Assembly (NCBI GenBank): GCA_020073085.1
Contig: JAIQFV010000006.1
Span: 213,058-277,057, forward strand
Direction of reading: 5' to 3'
Length of the DNA stretch: 64,000 bases
Source of the DNA: Terriglobia bacterium
Lineage (GTDB): Bacteria > Acidobacteriota > Terriglobia > JAIQFV01
A program made the translations under genes and the position numbers. Below, one piece after another: positions 1 through 9,449 of this stretch. The notes beneath the pieces were generated by a model, which did not search any database, was not told the DNA's origin, and was given only the letters and a program-made list of their open reading frames with translations. How positions within the stretch are numbered: position 1 is the first letter of the stretch; the number at the start of each line of letters is the position of its first letter.

Positions 1-2093
1 ATACCACAGAGCAGACTCAGTCCCAGGCTGGTTCGCGACCCGAGCCCGGTGGAAAATGCGGCCCCTGAAATCCCCGTCCACTGTCCCAGGCTCAGGGGCT
101 CGCAAAAAATTCCCCCATGAGGTGTTTCCGATTGGAAGATGTGAAACTTGTTTCTGTCTCCTTCGAGAACGGCGTCGGCGGGTCGGTCCCAGAGGGCGTG
201 ATGATTCACCCCCACACTGATCCCAAAGGGACTGACCGCCATGGCCAGCCCCTTCCGGTCGCGCTGTTCGATCTGCGACTTCCCGGAGACCGTCTCATTC
301 AAAGTGACATTGATTAAATGAATCGGGCCGCCCGTCAGATGCGGAGTATATTCCTTCATCTTGACTTCATCGCCCTTGATCACCTCGGTCACACTGCGCC
401 CTTTCCCGCTCAAACGGATCGGATTCGAAGCGCCTGGGTAGGCCCTGGTGAGGCGCGCCCCGTAAATCGCCGCATGGGAGGATTGGTTGAGAAACTGGAA
501 GGTCTGGCCAAAGGCGTAAGAAAGCCCGATGCATACGAGTAGTGTCATCGAAAGCCACTTCCAATTCATGGAAGACACGATCTCGGCCATGTCATCATCA
601 TTGACCGCCAGAGTCTCCTCGGATCCGGCCTCCTGAATCACGATGTGCCTCTCAGAGCTGAGTCCCACCTTGTCCTTTGGCGCATAGTTGTCCCAGATCA
701 TATGTCCGGCGTTGCCGTAAGGGATTTGCCATCCCCAGGAAAACCCATGGGCGATGACCGAGAGGGAAGTGAGAACCACCATCAGGAGGGCGATCGCTCC
801 AAGCGATGCGAAGAACTGGACGCGGAGCTTCGGCCGGCCCTTGCCCGCCATTCCGGCCAGCAGGATGGCAACCCTCTGAGCAACGGCCATGAACCCGGTG
901 ACGCCGGCGGCTGCGGCCAGGGCCTTGAAAGAGGAAAGGCCCCGGAACAAGCCCATGTGCCTCAAGTAAGCGTAAACCGTCTGCCCCAGAGAGTCCACAA
1001 CGGCAAAGATCAGAAGCCCCACCGAGATCCAGACCCACAGGGCCAGCCAGGAGGAGAGCCGATTCCGAAGCAGCAGGGCTCGCGAAGCGCGACTCATCTC
1101 AGGCTCGCGCAAACTCCAGAAGTTCCAGCTGATGATCCACACGATCAAGGTGAGTGCAGAACAAACCATCATGACAAACAGGAAGACCGAAAAACTGGGA
1201 GAGGTGGGTCCCATGGATCGATGAATCAACTGCACGATCCCCAGGATGATCATGAAGACGAACACCGTGATCCACGGGTGCCGAGTCAACCCTGAGGATG
1301 CATCGGATTTCTCGCCGGTGATCAACCAGTATGCCCACGCGAAAGGAACCACCAGGAAGACCAGTGTGAACAGCGGAAGAAGAATATAAGGGCTCCACCA
1401 CACGAACCCCGTGGGCATCCCGGGGACAATGTCCTTGAGGATGGGGAGTGAGTAAAGGGTCAAAGATGACCCGATCGCCCGGAGGCCGTTGGCCAGGAGA
1501 AAGAGGGTCAGGAAAAGGACCGAGAGAACGATCTGAACCGCAATCCAGTTCCGAACATAGACGCTGGTTGCAAGGAGCGTATCGCCCGAGCCGTTAGGCG
1601 AGAGGTAGCGGCCATTGTTGCGAAGCCAGTCCACGGGTCTCGAATCCAGGTTGTTCGGAGCGAGGATATTTTCGACTCGTCCCACCGTGCTTTGTGCTTC
1701 GGGCTGACCCTTCTCGATCGACCGGTAGGCGTCTTTCAGTTCACTGATTTCGTCCGCGGGGTTCTTCAGGTTGACCCAGGGGCGCACGAAGAGCATCCCG
1801 AGAAAAGATCCGATGTAGCCTCCGCCGGAAACCGTGGAAAGATAATCGACCTTTCGAAGAAGATGATTCCTGGAGAGGGCCTGGAGGATGCCCAATGAGA
1901 ATGTCGCACTGCGAATCCCCCCGCCTGACAGGGCAAGCCCGACCCGTTCCTTCGCAGGGTCCTCGCCTGCCTGCTTCCGGCGCTCCACGATCGCCTTGAT
2001 CTCGAGCTCAGAGAGTTGTTTCGGAAATTGACTCAACTCCTGTGGAAAAAGGATTCGATCTGCAATAGAGGCAGGATAACTTTCTTTGCTCAT
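1..2093 (-). CDS. Patatin-like phospholipase with multi-span membrane insert (partial, runs off left edge)
   Basis: The minus strand is open from an ATG at 2093 to the window edge, about 697 codons with no stop, so the C-terminus is missing. Residues about 51-62 carry the patatin oxyanion-hole motif (LALSGGGIRSA), and about 86-94 the nucleophile elbow (STVSGGGYIG, Ser89), with Thr in place of the first Gly of the usual GxSxG. A second patatin-like patch (ISGAAFSTG) lies near residues 674-682. Between them, about residues 185-570, are some seven or eight hydrophobic membrane-length segments. This split layout resembles large membrane-bound bacterial patatins. The likely reaction is lipid acyl hydrolysis at the inner membrane. 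The catalytic Asp (DGG/DGA motif) would lie outside the window and was not seen. Family call fairly sure; substrate unknown. Confidence 0.75.
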   Translation of the reverse strand, partial: MSKESYPASIADRILFPQELSQFPKQLSELEIKAIVERRKQAGEDPAKERVGLALSGGGIRSATFSLGILQALSRNHLLRKVDYLSTVSGGGYIGSFLGMLFVRPWVNLKNPADEISELKDAYRSIEKGQPEAQSTVGRVENILAPNNLDSRPVDWLRNNGRYLSPNGSGDTLLATSVYVRNWIAVQIVLSVLFLTLFLLANGLRAIGSSLTLYSLPILKDIVPGMPTGFVWWSPYILLPLFTLVFLVVPFAWAYWLITGEKSDASSGLTRHPWITVFVFMIILGIVQLIHRSMGPTSPSFSVFLFVMMVCSALTLIVWIISWNFWSLREPEMSRASRALLLRNRLSSWLALWVWISVGLLIFAVVDSLGQTVYAYLRHMGLFRGLSSFKALAAAAGVTGFMAVAQRVAILLAGMAGKGRPKLRVQFFASLGAIALLMVVLTSLSVIAHGFSWGWQIPYGNAGHMIWDNYAPKDKVGLSSERHIVIQEAGSEETLAVNDDDMAEIVSSMNWKWLSMTLLVCIGLSYAFGQTFQFLNQSSHAAIYGARLTRAYPGASNPIRLSGKGRSVTEVIKGDEVKMKEYTPHLTGGPIHLINVTLNETVSGKSQIEQRDRKGLAMAVSPFGISVGVNHHALWDRPADAVLEGDRNKFHIFQSETPHGGIFCEPLSLGQWTGISGAAFSTGLGSRTSLGLSLLCG

Positions 2094-2367
2094 GAACCCT
2101 CCACGGGGACGACAGCCTGCTCGCCAGCCGGCGCGAAGAGCAGAGCCCGGCGAGGCGGCAGAGCAATGGTCGACTCATGCGCCATTTCAAAAGGACGATG
2201 GAAAGATGAGAGCGTCGAATGTATGCCTGGCGCGATCCAGGGAGCGCTCAGAGAATGTTTCAGGAACGACGGGAGCTTACAGCGAGGATTTGAGCGATGT
2301 CAAGGAGTTTGGATTGAGCGCGGTTCGGCAGGACACGGCTTTAAGATGTTCGCACAGATCTGAAGGT

Positions 2368-3282
2368 TCACCTTTTCAAAAATCCGATCTTGACGAGGAA
2401 ATTCGAAAGGGCACTGCTGAACTCCTTCGGTTTTTCCATCATTAGAAAGTGGCTTACCTCCGGCCACGTCTGGTAATCGAGGTTGGGGGCGATGCTGCGA
2501 TCGAACTGCTCGTTGTCGGCAGCCCAATTGGAGGCTTGGGCCATGATCGCCAGCGTCGGAACAGTAATCTTGTCCTGCTGCCAAATCCCTTCATTCAACA
2601 TGCCCTCCATCGCGCTGACGGCAACATATTGGGGAGTCCGCAGCATGGCCGCCTTGATTTCTCCCTTCAAGACGGGATCGGCCATTGGCTGCAACATGCC
2701 GTCAATCAGGCGTTCGGCAGCAATTGCATAATTTGGACCGCGGAGAGGTTCAAAAAATTTCTCGGCAGCGGCCTTGTCGGGAAAGGGCCGAAGGGAGCCG
2801 TCCACAATGACCAGGGCAATCGTCTTTTCCGGATACTTCCGGTAGAACTGGCGGATGACCGGCGTCCCCATGCTATGTCCCACGAGTACGGCACGATTCA
2901 CTTTGGACTCGCGTAACACCGCCTCCACCGCGCGGGCAAACAAATCCATGGTGTATGCAATCCGGGGTTTGTCGCTCAAGCCATGACCCGGCAGGTCGAT
3001 CAGGATGACCCGGGTCTTGTCCTTGAAGGCCGGAACCTGGTCCTTCCAGAAACTCAGATCACAGGTCCAGCCGTGAACAAACACGAGTGCATCACTCCCC
3101 TGGCCATAGCTTTCGTAATGCACGCGCATCCGGTCGAGCTTTGCAAAGCGAGGTCCTTCCTTGGCTCCCTTGGCAGGCGCCATGACCGGCCAGCAGACCA
3201 AAACCGCGGCGAATAGCAGAACCCAGAAGCGCGACCCACCCGATCTGCCTGGGGTGAATTTAGCCCGGTTGCAAAAGAACAT
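2368..3282 (-). CDS. Exported alpha/beta hydrolase
   Basis: 304 residues. I chose the ATG at 3282 because AAGGAG lies 6 bases upstream; the longer frame starting 26 codons earlier has no such site. Residues about 17-38 form a hydrophobic signal peptide or anchor (FWVLLFAAVLVCWPVMAPAKG). The mature part is a typical alpha/beta-hydrolase fold: oxyanion strand LVFVHGWTCD near 66-75, nucleophile elbow GHSMG with Ser137, and catalytic His278 (EVSHFLMMEKP). The acid residue is not certain; an Asp in the segment after IMAQASNWAAD is a candidate. The overall pattern resembles haloperoxidase- or epoxide-hydrolase-like esterases, probably acting outside the cytoplasmic membrane. The VOC gene lies 97 bp upstream on the same strand. 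Substrate unknown. Confidence 0.82.
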   Translation of the reverse strand: MFFCNRAKFTPGRSGGSRFWVLLFAAVLVCWPVMAPAKGAKEGPRFAKLDRMRVHYESYGQGSDALVFVHGWTCDLSFWKDQVPAFKDKTRVILIDLPGHGLSDKPRIAYTMDLFARAVEAVLRESKVNRAVLVGHSMGTPVIRQFYRKYPEKTIALVIVDGSLRPFPDKAAAEKFFEPLRGPNYAIAAERLIDGMLQPMADPVLKGEIKAAMLRTPQYVAVSAMEGMLNEGIWQQDKITVPTLAIMAQASNWAADNEQFDRSIAPNLDYQTWPEVSHFLMMEKPKEFSSALSNFLVKIGFLKR

Positions 3283-3379
3283 GGAAGGCTCCTTTGACAT
3301 GAGTAGCACTGTTATCGTTGTCTCGTTAAGCGCCCTTTGTCCCCGAATCATGCCAGGCACGCGGTCCGTGGCAAAATCT

Positions 3380-3769
3380 TTATCGCCGAACTTCGCTCAT
3401 CAGTGCCAGGAGATTATTGTCGACATCCCGCAGGAAAGCCAACCATAAGTCATGATCTGCCAACTGTGCCGCGCGATGTGGTGTGGCTTCAAAATGTACC
3501 CCGCGCGAGGAAAGTGTATCGAACGCGGCCTGGATATCTTCGACCTTGTAATAGAGGATAGAGCCGGGGTGATCGAACTCGGGTTTCCCGGGGAGGGTCA
3601 GCATCAGCCGGACGCCGCCGCAGTCAAAGAACGCCATGTTCGGGACTTCAAACAGAAACCTCATGCCGAGCATGTCACGATAGAATTCGATGGCCTTCTT
3701 GACGTCGTGAACGTTGATTGAAATCTGACTGATTTGGGACAGTCCGAAGGTTGTAGAGAAGGTCGTCAT
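3380..3769 (-). CDS. VOC superfamily (glyoxalase/bleomycin-resistance fold) protein
   Basis: 129 residues, the usual length of a single-chain VOC protein. The ATG at 3769 is preceded by GAGGAG at good spacing. Two beta-alpha-beta-beta-beta modules are visible. The first starts with ISINVHDVKKAIEFYRDMLG (possible metal ligand His21). The second starts near LYYKVEDIQAAFDTL and ends in FLRDVDNNLLALMSE, matching the family's usual D-P-(D/E)-G-N-x-(I/L) closing strand. Family members are metal-dependent lyases, dioxygenases or binding proteins; which one applies here cannot be told. Nothing suggests membrane location. It lies between a secreted hydrolase and an M28 peptidase on the same strand, with gaps of about 100 and 62 bp. 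Confidence 0.82.
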   Translation of the reverse strand: MTTFSTTFGLSQISQISINVHDVKKAIEFYRDMLGMRFLFEVPNMAFFDCGGVRLMLTLPGKPEFDHPGSILYYKVEDIQAAFDTLSSRGVHFEATPHRAAQLADHDLWLAFLRDVDNNLLALMSEVRR

Positions 3770-3831
3770 GGTTGTCTCCTCGAATGAATAGGATGCGCCT
3801 TCTTGAGGTCATCGAATTTCTTCATCAGAAT

Positions 3832-5298
3832 TCAGCGTGGCAGCGGGTCCGGAAGACTTGCGATCGCATAGGCCAGCACCGCCATCGCCGCCGCGTTTTC
3901 GGCCAGCTCAGAGGGAACCACCTTATCCAGCGTATCAGCGGCCGTATGATGATAGTTGAAGTAGGTGCGGCTGTCTTGAAACAGGCCGAACGCGGGCACC
4001 CCTGCCGATTCGAGCGGAGAAATGTCCGACCCGGTCTCATCGGAGGGGTTCATCAAGGTTGCGCCAGAACTCTCGAGAACCTGGGAGACCGGCCTCAACA
4101 TCGGCAATGCTTTGGGGTTTGCATTGACATTGAATCCGAGGGGGTGGCCAGCGCCCAGATCACTCTCGATGGCAGCGATATGATTGGCGAGGTCTCCGGC
4201 GTAATCTTTGGCATAGGTCCTCCCCCCGACTAATCCATTTTCCTCGTTCATCCACGCAACGATCCGAATGGTTCGCTTGGGGCGGAGACGGAGCTGGCGG
4301 AGCAGCTGCGCGGTTTGCAGGGCGACGGCCACTCCCGCGGCATCATCGATCGCCCCGGTGGCGAGGTCCCACGAATCAAGGTGACCCGACACGATGATCA
4401 CCTGCTCGGGATGTTCGCTTCCTTTGAGGTCGCCGATGACGTTATAGCTGACCGCATCCGGCAAGGTCTGAGGCGTCAGGGTCATATGAAGGCGCACGGG
4501 TCCTTGGGCGACGAGATCGGCAATCAGATCGGCGTCCTCGGAGGTGACGGCCGCAGCCGGGATCTTGGGTGCATCTGCGGCATAACGCATGGCGCCGGTG
4601 TGTGCCAGGCGATAATCACCGCCTCCTGGAGACCGGTTCAATGCGGCCACGGCGCCCAGCCTTGCTGCCGCGCTCGCGCCGAGACCCCGGTAAACGACCG
4701 ATTGACCGTAGGCGGGCCCTCCGTAGCCTTCTGCCGCCATCTGCTTGTCGAATCGCTTGTTGAAGAGAACGATCTTTCCGGACACCTTCTCGCGGCCCAG
4801 GGCATTGAGTTCGTCGAAGTCATTGACCACGACAACCTCCGCGGTCACTCCTTCTGCCGGGGTTGCCACGCTCCCTCCCAGGGCCGTCAAGACGATTTTC
4901 TGCACTGTATCCGGCGCCTGGCCCGGGAATTGAACCAACTCGCCGGTTTCCTGGCCGCGCACCCAGTGGGGCACCGTCAATTTCTCGAGTTGGACATCCA
5001 GTCCAAGCCGGCGCATCTCGGAAGCCACGTACTCCACAGCCTGCTGGGCCTGCGGCGAACCGGTCAGCCGCGGGCCAATGTTGTTGGTCAGGTGACGGAG
5101 TTGAGCATAAGCATAATCGCTCTTAAGGGCCGCCTGCTGGACCTGTTTCAATTCATTCATGAGCTGCGGGGGATAGGTATAACTTGTGGTCCTGGGGCCT
5201 GGTTGTGCAAAAGAGGTGAAGCTCCAACAAATAACGAATACGGTAGCAAAAGAAAAGAGGGATCCGTAGGGTTTGGGTGGCGGAACAGTGTTTTTCAT
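3832..5298 (-). CDS. Secreted M28-family metallopeptidase (carboxypeptidase Q-like)
   Basis: 488 residues from an ATG at 5298, chosen because GGAAGAAGG precedes it; a frame 17 codons longer lacks a good site. Residues about 10-32 form a signal peptide ending at FTSFAQ. A PA-like insert occupies roughly residues 130-270, as in plasma glutamate carboxypeptidase. The M28 di-zinc residues are present: His in SGHLDSWD (about 305), Asp in GAIDDAAG (about 317), the Glu pair in MNEENGL (about 353), Asp in ESDLGAGHP (about 378) and His in YHHTAAD (about 451). The enzyme should remove terminal residues from peptides in the periplasm or outside the cell. The gene is divergent from the Oar-like receptor at 5616. 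Family confident; substrate not. Confidence 0.9.
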   Translation of the reverse strand: MKNTVPPPKPYGSLFSFATVFVICWSFTSFAQPGPRTTSYTYPPQLMNELKQVQQAALKSDYAYAQLRHLTNNIGPRLTGSPQAQQAVEYVASEMRRLGLDVQLEKLTVPHWVRGQETGELVQFPGQAPDTVQKIVLTALGGSVATPAEGVTAEVVVVNDFDELNALGREKVSGKIVLFNKRFDKQMAAEGYGGPAYGQSVVYRGLGASAAARLGAVAALNRSPGGGDYRLAHTGAMRYAADAPKIPAAAVTSEDADLIADLVAQGPVRLHMTLTPQTLPDAVSYNVIGDLKGSEHPEQVIIVSGHLDSWDLATGAIDDAAGVAVALQTAQLLRQLRLRPKRTIRIVAWMNEENGLVGGRTYAKDYAGDLANHIAAIESDLGAGHPLGFNVNANPKALPMLRPVSQVLESSGATLMNPSDETGSDISPLESAGVPAFGLFQDSRTYFNYHHTAADTLDKVVPSELAENAAAMAVLAYAIASLPDPLPR

Positions 5299-5615
5299 CG
5301 GCCTTCTTCCATTGAATAAGGTTTCTGACGTTGTCGGGTTCAATGTCAATCTGCTATGGAAACCTCGGCATTATAGGGAATCGCTCCGCAGAAGGCCAGC
5401 CTTGATTCCCTTGGGCGAGGGGGAGGCTTTTGACTCGCGGCAGGACACTGCAGTACCGGTCGATTCGAGCATCGCACCAGGTTTCCACACCGCCCGGAGC
5501 CCCTCTTCTTCCTGGTATGCTTTTATGTTGCCCGCAGTTCTCTTTCTGTCTTATCCTTTGCACACTCCTGGAAGGCGTTCTTTAAACAATCGACGGCCTG
5601 AGGTTGGAATCTATA
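5299..5615. other. Divergent intergenic region between M28 peptidase and TonB receptor genes
   Basis: About 317 bp separates two divergently transcribed genes, so it must hold both promoters. I saw no convincing sigma-70 pair, operator palindrome or small ORF with a ribosome-binding site. Only short shadow frames occur here. Confidence 0.4.
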
Positions 5616-8597
5616 ATGAAAAAAAGACGATTTCGGCATTTAGCCCCGCTGGCATGCGCACTGCTCCTCTGTGCGCTTCTGTCTTCGGGGGTGATCTTTG
5701 CGCAGAGTCCCGAGGCGGCCCTGTCGGGGACCGTGTCTGACGAGAGCGGGGCACGCATTCCCTCCGCAGTCGTTTCGATCCGGGGCGTGGACTCGACATA
5801 CAATCGTCAAACAAAGACCGATCCGGCGGGGGCCTTTCGAATCGAGCCCATCCCTCCGGGGAGGTATCAACTCAAGGTCGCGGCGCGCGGATTCGCGGAA
5901 GCTACGTATGAAATCAACATACACGTGAGCTCCATCCCCACCCTTTCGGTCACGCTTAGGCCGGAGGCTCTCAAACAGTCTGTCTCCGTCGTGGGAGAGG
6001 AGTACTCCCTGACTTCGCAACCGATCGAGACCACCAGCAGCATCGAGAAGACCACGGTTTCAGCCCGCGACCTGACGGCCCTTCCCCTCGCGCATCGCAG
6101 CTTTGCCAACATCGCTTATTTGAGCCCCATGACTCAGCCGGTAGAACCTTCCGATCCCACCAAAGCACGCATCACCGCAGTCTCGTTTGCGGGGAGCTCA
6201 GGGTTGAACGTCGACTTGTCCGTTGACGGTGGGGACAACAACGATGATTATATCGGTGGGTTCCTGCAAAACTATTCCCCCGATGCCATCCAGGATTTTG
6301 CGATCCGAACGGCCCAGTTCGATGCCGACACCTCGAGGACCAACGGCGGTTCCGTCATCATCGCCACTCGCCGAGGCACCGAACAGTGGCATGGGAGTCT
6401 CGGGTTTTATGAGCGCAGCCGCTCTCTGAATGCGCGCAATGATCTCGACAATCCTGAGCCGAATCCCAAGCAGCCTTTCTCGAGACAGAATGGTGTCGCC
6501 ACCCTTGGAGGTCCCCTTCGAAAAGGACGGCTGTGGATGTTCTCATCCCTGGAATACATCCACGAAAACGCAAGCGTCGCCTACAGTGCGGACAGCTTGA
6601 TTGAATTCAGGGCTCTGGCCGCGCTGGCGAACGGGGGGCTAGTCCCGGGGGTGAGTTCCATCGGCGTTCCTTCCTCGGTCCTGGTGCCATTTCGGGACAC
6701 GCTCTTTTCGACACGGGTAGATTGGTCTTCCTCAGACCGCTCACAATGGTTCTTCCGCGGCTCGCTGGACCGGAGCCTTGTGCAGAACGATCTGGTTCAG
6801 CAGGCCGCTCTACCCTCCACAGGGGCCACCACCCGTTCCAACTATTTCAGTTTTCTGGTCAGCAATCAGTATCAGTTCCCATCGAACTGGACCGCGGTCC
6901 TTACCGTGGAAGCCAGCGAATTCCATCACACCAAGGAGAGAAACTCGCCACTGGGCCTTGCCCTGGCGTTCCCATTCAGCGCGAGCTTTCACACCACGTC
7001 CGGGTTCGAGACCTTTGGTGACAATCAGTTTGTTACTCCCATCACCGCGTTTCCCGTTCAGCGCGACCAGCAGAAGTACCAACTGCGGTATGACCTCCAT
7101 TACTCGGCCGGCAAGCACTCCCTTTCATTGGGAACAAACTTGATCCACGAGCCCGTCTTAAGGGGAAGGCTCGCCGATGATCCGGAACTTCTGGTGGAGT
7201 TTCCCAACGATCCGAGCTTCTATCTCTCCAACCTGGCGCAATTCTCTTCCGATTTCCTGGCGGGGAGCACAGAAATTCCCGGCGGCAATGGGAATTTTTC
7301 ACAGAGCATTCGCAGGTTGGGAGTCTACGGGCAGGATTCCTGGCGTGTTCGGCCTCATCTGACGTTGAATTTTGGGCTCCGATACGACACGACCTTCGGG
7401 CTCTTTCGAGCTGAGGGACGTCTGCAGGACCAAAATCCGGCGGTCGCCACCCTGAACGCCCTCGGAGTCCCGCTCTCGCCGGGCATTCCCCATGACTATC
7501 GCCGGGCCCTGGCGCCGCGGCTGGGATTGGCATACTCTCCCGGGAGTTCATCCAGGACGGTGATTCGGGCCGGGGTGGGTTTGTATTACAACGACCTGAG
7601 TCAAAACGGTTGGGTGAATGCCTTTCAGGCGGTGAACGCTCCCTTGACGGGCCGACTGGAGCCGGGAGACCAGGGCGCGGTCATTGATCCGCAATATCAC
7701 ACCCCCTATGCCTTGGAAGCCAGTGCCGGCATCGAGCATGCTTTCCACAAGAATTGGCGTTTAAATGTCCAATACGAACATCACCAGGGAGTCCACCAGT
7801 ACCGTCGGTACGAGTACGTCGGGGGATTCACGCTTCCCGAAGATGCGCCCAACATCTCGCTGTTCAGGACCGACAATCGGTCCCGCTATGATGGGGTCTC
7901 GTTCATGGTGCAGCACCGCATGTCCAGCCGGTTCGAATTGACCGCTCATTACACCCTTGCCAGTGCATCCACATGGGGAGCAACCGTCGGTGAGCTGTTT
8001 GACTACGTCAACGGGGTCAGCGATGTGCGAAATGCTTTCGGCCCGGGAGACCATGGTCCTTCAGGCGAAGATGTGCGGCATCGCCTGGTGATTGCCGGGG
8101 CGCTGAGATTGCCTCTTAAGCTCGAAGTCACCACTCTCTCCCAATTTGAGAGTGCGCGTCCGTTCACCCTGGCCACGCCGGTGGATTTGAACGGGGATGG
8201 ACTCGATTCCAATGACCGGGCGGTCGTGAACGGAGTCCAGACCACGCTCGACCAGTTTCGAGGAGCCCCGTTTGCGCAGATCGATCTTCGGGTGAGCCGG
8301 GAATTTACCCTGGGCGAGCGTGTTGCGGTCCACCCGTTCGTGGAGTTTTTTAACCTCCTCAACCGCACCAATCCCGGAAACAACTTTGTGTCGGATCTCT
8401 CCGCCCTGCCCATCCCGGCAAATCAACTCGGCAACGCCACGGCTCTTTGCGCGAATGCCGCATGCACGGCCACCCGGCCCATTACCAGTCTCAACGATCT
8501 GAGGGTCCCCGCAGGGGCCCTGGGTGATTTCTTCGGACCCGGCACCACTGTTGGCATCCCCTTTGCTGCCCAACTTGGAATCCGGCTGACGTTCTGA
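5616..8597 (+). CDS. Oar-like TonB-dependent outer-membrane receptor
   Basis: 993 residues from ATG 5616; an in-frame TTG 12 bases earlier is possible. A signal peptide spans residues 1-29 (LLCALLSSGVIFAQ). A carboxypeptidase-regulatory/Cna_B-like beta domain follows at about 30-115 (ALSGTVSDESGARIPSA, PPGRYQLKVAARGF). Next come a plug-like segment containing LNVDLSVDGGDNNDDY and a long beta-barrel rich in alternating aromatic and polar strands, with phrases typical of Oar proteins (FNLLNRTNPGNNF). The chain ends in LGIRLTF with a terminal Phe, as expected for BAM-assembled barrels. Such receptors are abundant in Acidobacteriota and thought to import or export large substrates using TonB energy. 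At 993 residues it is somewhat shorter than the second receptor here (1,095). Substrate unknown. Confidence 0.85.
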   Translation: MKKRRFRHLAPLACALLLCALLSSGVIFAQSPEAALSGTVSDESGARIPSAVVSIRGVDSTYNRQTKTDPAGAFRIEPIPPGRYQLKVAARGFAEATYEINIHVSSIPTLSVTLRPEALKQSVSVVGEEYSLTSQPIETTSSIEKTTVSARDLTALPLAHRSFANIAYLSPMTQPVEPSDPTKARITAVSFAGSSGLNVDLSVDGGDNNDDYIGGFLQNYSPDAIQDFAIRTAQFDADTSRTNGGSVIIATRRGTEQWHGSLGFYERSRSLNARNDLDNPEPNPKQPFSRQNGVATLGGPLRKGRLWMFSSLEYIHENASVAYSADSLIEFRALAALANGGLVPGVSSIGVPSSVLVPFRDTLFSTRVDWSSSDRSQWFFRGSLDRSLVQNDLVQQAALPSTGATTRSNYFSFLVSNQYQFPSNWTAVLTVEASEFHHTKERNSPLGLALAFPFSASFHTTSGFETFGDNQFVTPITAFPVQRDQQKYQLRYDLHYSAGKHSLSLGTNLIHEPVLRGRLADDPELLVEFPNDPSFYLSNLAQFSSDFLAGSTEIPGGNGNFSQSIRRLGVYGQDSWRVRPHLTLNFGLRYDTTFGLFRAEGRLQDQNPAVATLNALGVPLSPGIPHDYRRALAPRLGLAYSPGSSSRTVIRAGVGLYYNDLSQNGWVNAFQAVNAPLTGRLEPGDQGAVIDPQYHTPYALEASAGIEHAFHKNWRLNVQYEHHQGVHQYRRYEYVGGFTLPEDAPNISLFRTDNRSRYDGVSFMVQHRMSSRFELTAHYTLASASTWGATVGELFDYVNGVSDVRNAFGPGDHGPSGEDVRHRLVIAGALRLPLKLEVTTLSQFESARPFTLATPVDLNGDGLDSNDRAVVNGVQTTLDQFRGAPFAQIDLRVSREFTLGERVAVHPFVEFFNLLNRTNPGNNFVSDLSALPIPANQLGNATALCANAACTATRPITSLNDLRVPAGALGDFFGPGTTVGIPFAAQLGIRLTF

Positions 8598-8625
8598 AAG
8601 CGTATTGAAATCAAACGGCCCGCCC

Positions 8626-9351
8626 ATGGGATTATTTCGCGAAGTCTCAATTTCCTTAGCAACCCGGCAGGTAGCAAAAGCAAAAGAGAGGGTCCGAGAG
8701 AACAAACTTCTAACCCTCGGTGTCGTGGTGCTGGGCGTCATTGGGGTGGTTATCGTTTATTATGCGGTGGTGACGGTGGTGGCGTACGAGGTGACCCCCC
8801 AACTCTACGCCGACTATGTGGCTTCCCACAGGATGCCGCTCCGGCTGGAGTCCCTTCCTCCGCGGGATGTTGAAATCCTGCTGGCGGTTGAGGATCCCAA
8901 CTTCATGAATCACCATGGTATCGATCTGTCGACTCCCGGCGCCGGCTACACCACCATTACCCAGGGGCTGGCAAAACAGGTTTACTTCGTCCATTTCCGC
9001 TCCGGTATCGCGAAGGTCAAGCAGTCGCTCTACGCTATGGTCCTGGATCGGCTCGTGACCAAGCAGGATCAACTCAAACTCTTCATCAATACCGTGTACA
9101 TGGGGACTTTGGCTGGAAAACCGGTCAATGGCCTCTCGGATGCCGCGCGTGTTTACTTTGGGAAGGATTTTGGCGCGTTGACCGAAGACCAGTATATTGC
9201 GCTGGTGGCGATGATTGTAGGGCCGGACGGCTACAGCGTCGTCCGGTTCCCCGCCCGCAACGCGGAACGGGTCCGGAGGATCAAGAAATTGTTGCGGGGT
9301 GAATGCAAACCGTCCGGTCTGGCGGATGTGTATTACGAAGGCTGCAAGTAG
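8626..9351 (+). CDS. Stand-alone GT51-like peptidoglycan transglycosylase domain protein
   Basis: 241 residues from ATG 8626 (an in-frame TTG occurs at 8605); no strong ribosome-binding site. One membrane anchor at about 33-55 (LGVVVLGVIGVVIVYYAVVTVV) precedes the lysozyme-like fold. GT51 motif 1 is intact (VEDPNFMNHHG, Glu and His kept). Motif 2 is GYTTITQGLAK, where GxSTITQQ is usual. In motif 3 the usual K-E is K-Q (AKVKQSLYAM), and motif 4 reads DQLKLFINTVYMG. There is no transpeptidase domain, so it resembles MtgA in architecture. Family members polymerise lipid II on the outer face of the inner membrane. The altered motif 3 makes activity uncertain. It starts 28 bp after the receptor gene and may be co-transcribed. 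Confidence 0.75.
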   Translation: MGLFREVSISLATRQVAKAKERVRENKLLTLGVVVLGVIGVVIVYYAVVTVVAYEVTPQLYADYVASHRMPLRLESLPPRDVEILLAVEDPNFMNHHGIDLSTPGAGYTTITQGLAKQVYFVHFRSGIAKVKQSLYAMVLDRLVTKQDQLKLFINTVYMGTLAGKPVNGLSDAARVYFGKDFGALTEDQYIALVAMIVGPDGYSVVRFPARNAERVRRIKKLLRGECKPSGLADVYYEGCK

Positions 9352-9364
9352 TCTTGGAGCGCCC

Positions 9365-9396
9365 CTCTACACCTCTGCTGTAGGGTTCGATTTTTT
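9365..9396 (+). terminator. Putative Rho-independent terminator after the transglycosylase gene
   Basis: A 7-bp stem (CTCTACA with TGTAGGG, one G-U pair) encloses a 7-base loop and is followed within 5 bases by six T residues. It lies 14 bp after the stop of the transglycosylase gene and before the AstE-like gene. Confidence 0.5.
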
Positions 9397-9449
9397 GGGG
9401 TCGTCCCTATCAAAAGTCATTTCATGAATCGGCGCAAAGGAGACATTCT

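Noticed and set aside
645..1295. Plus-strand open frame of 216 codons
   Set aside because: It lies opposite the patatin-like gene, has low-complexity composition and no ribosome-binding site; it mirrors the coding bias of the other strand.
4315..5319. Plus-strand open frame of 334 codons
   Set aside because: Antisense to the M28 peptidase, whose zinc ligands and signal peptide are clear; the antisense product has no family features.
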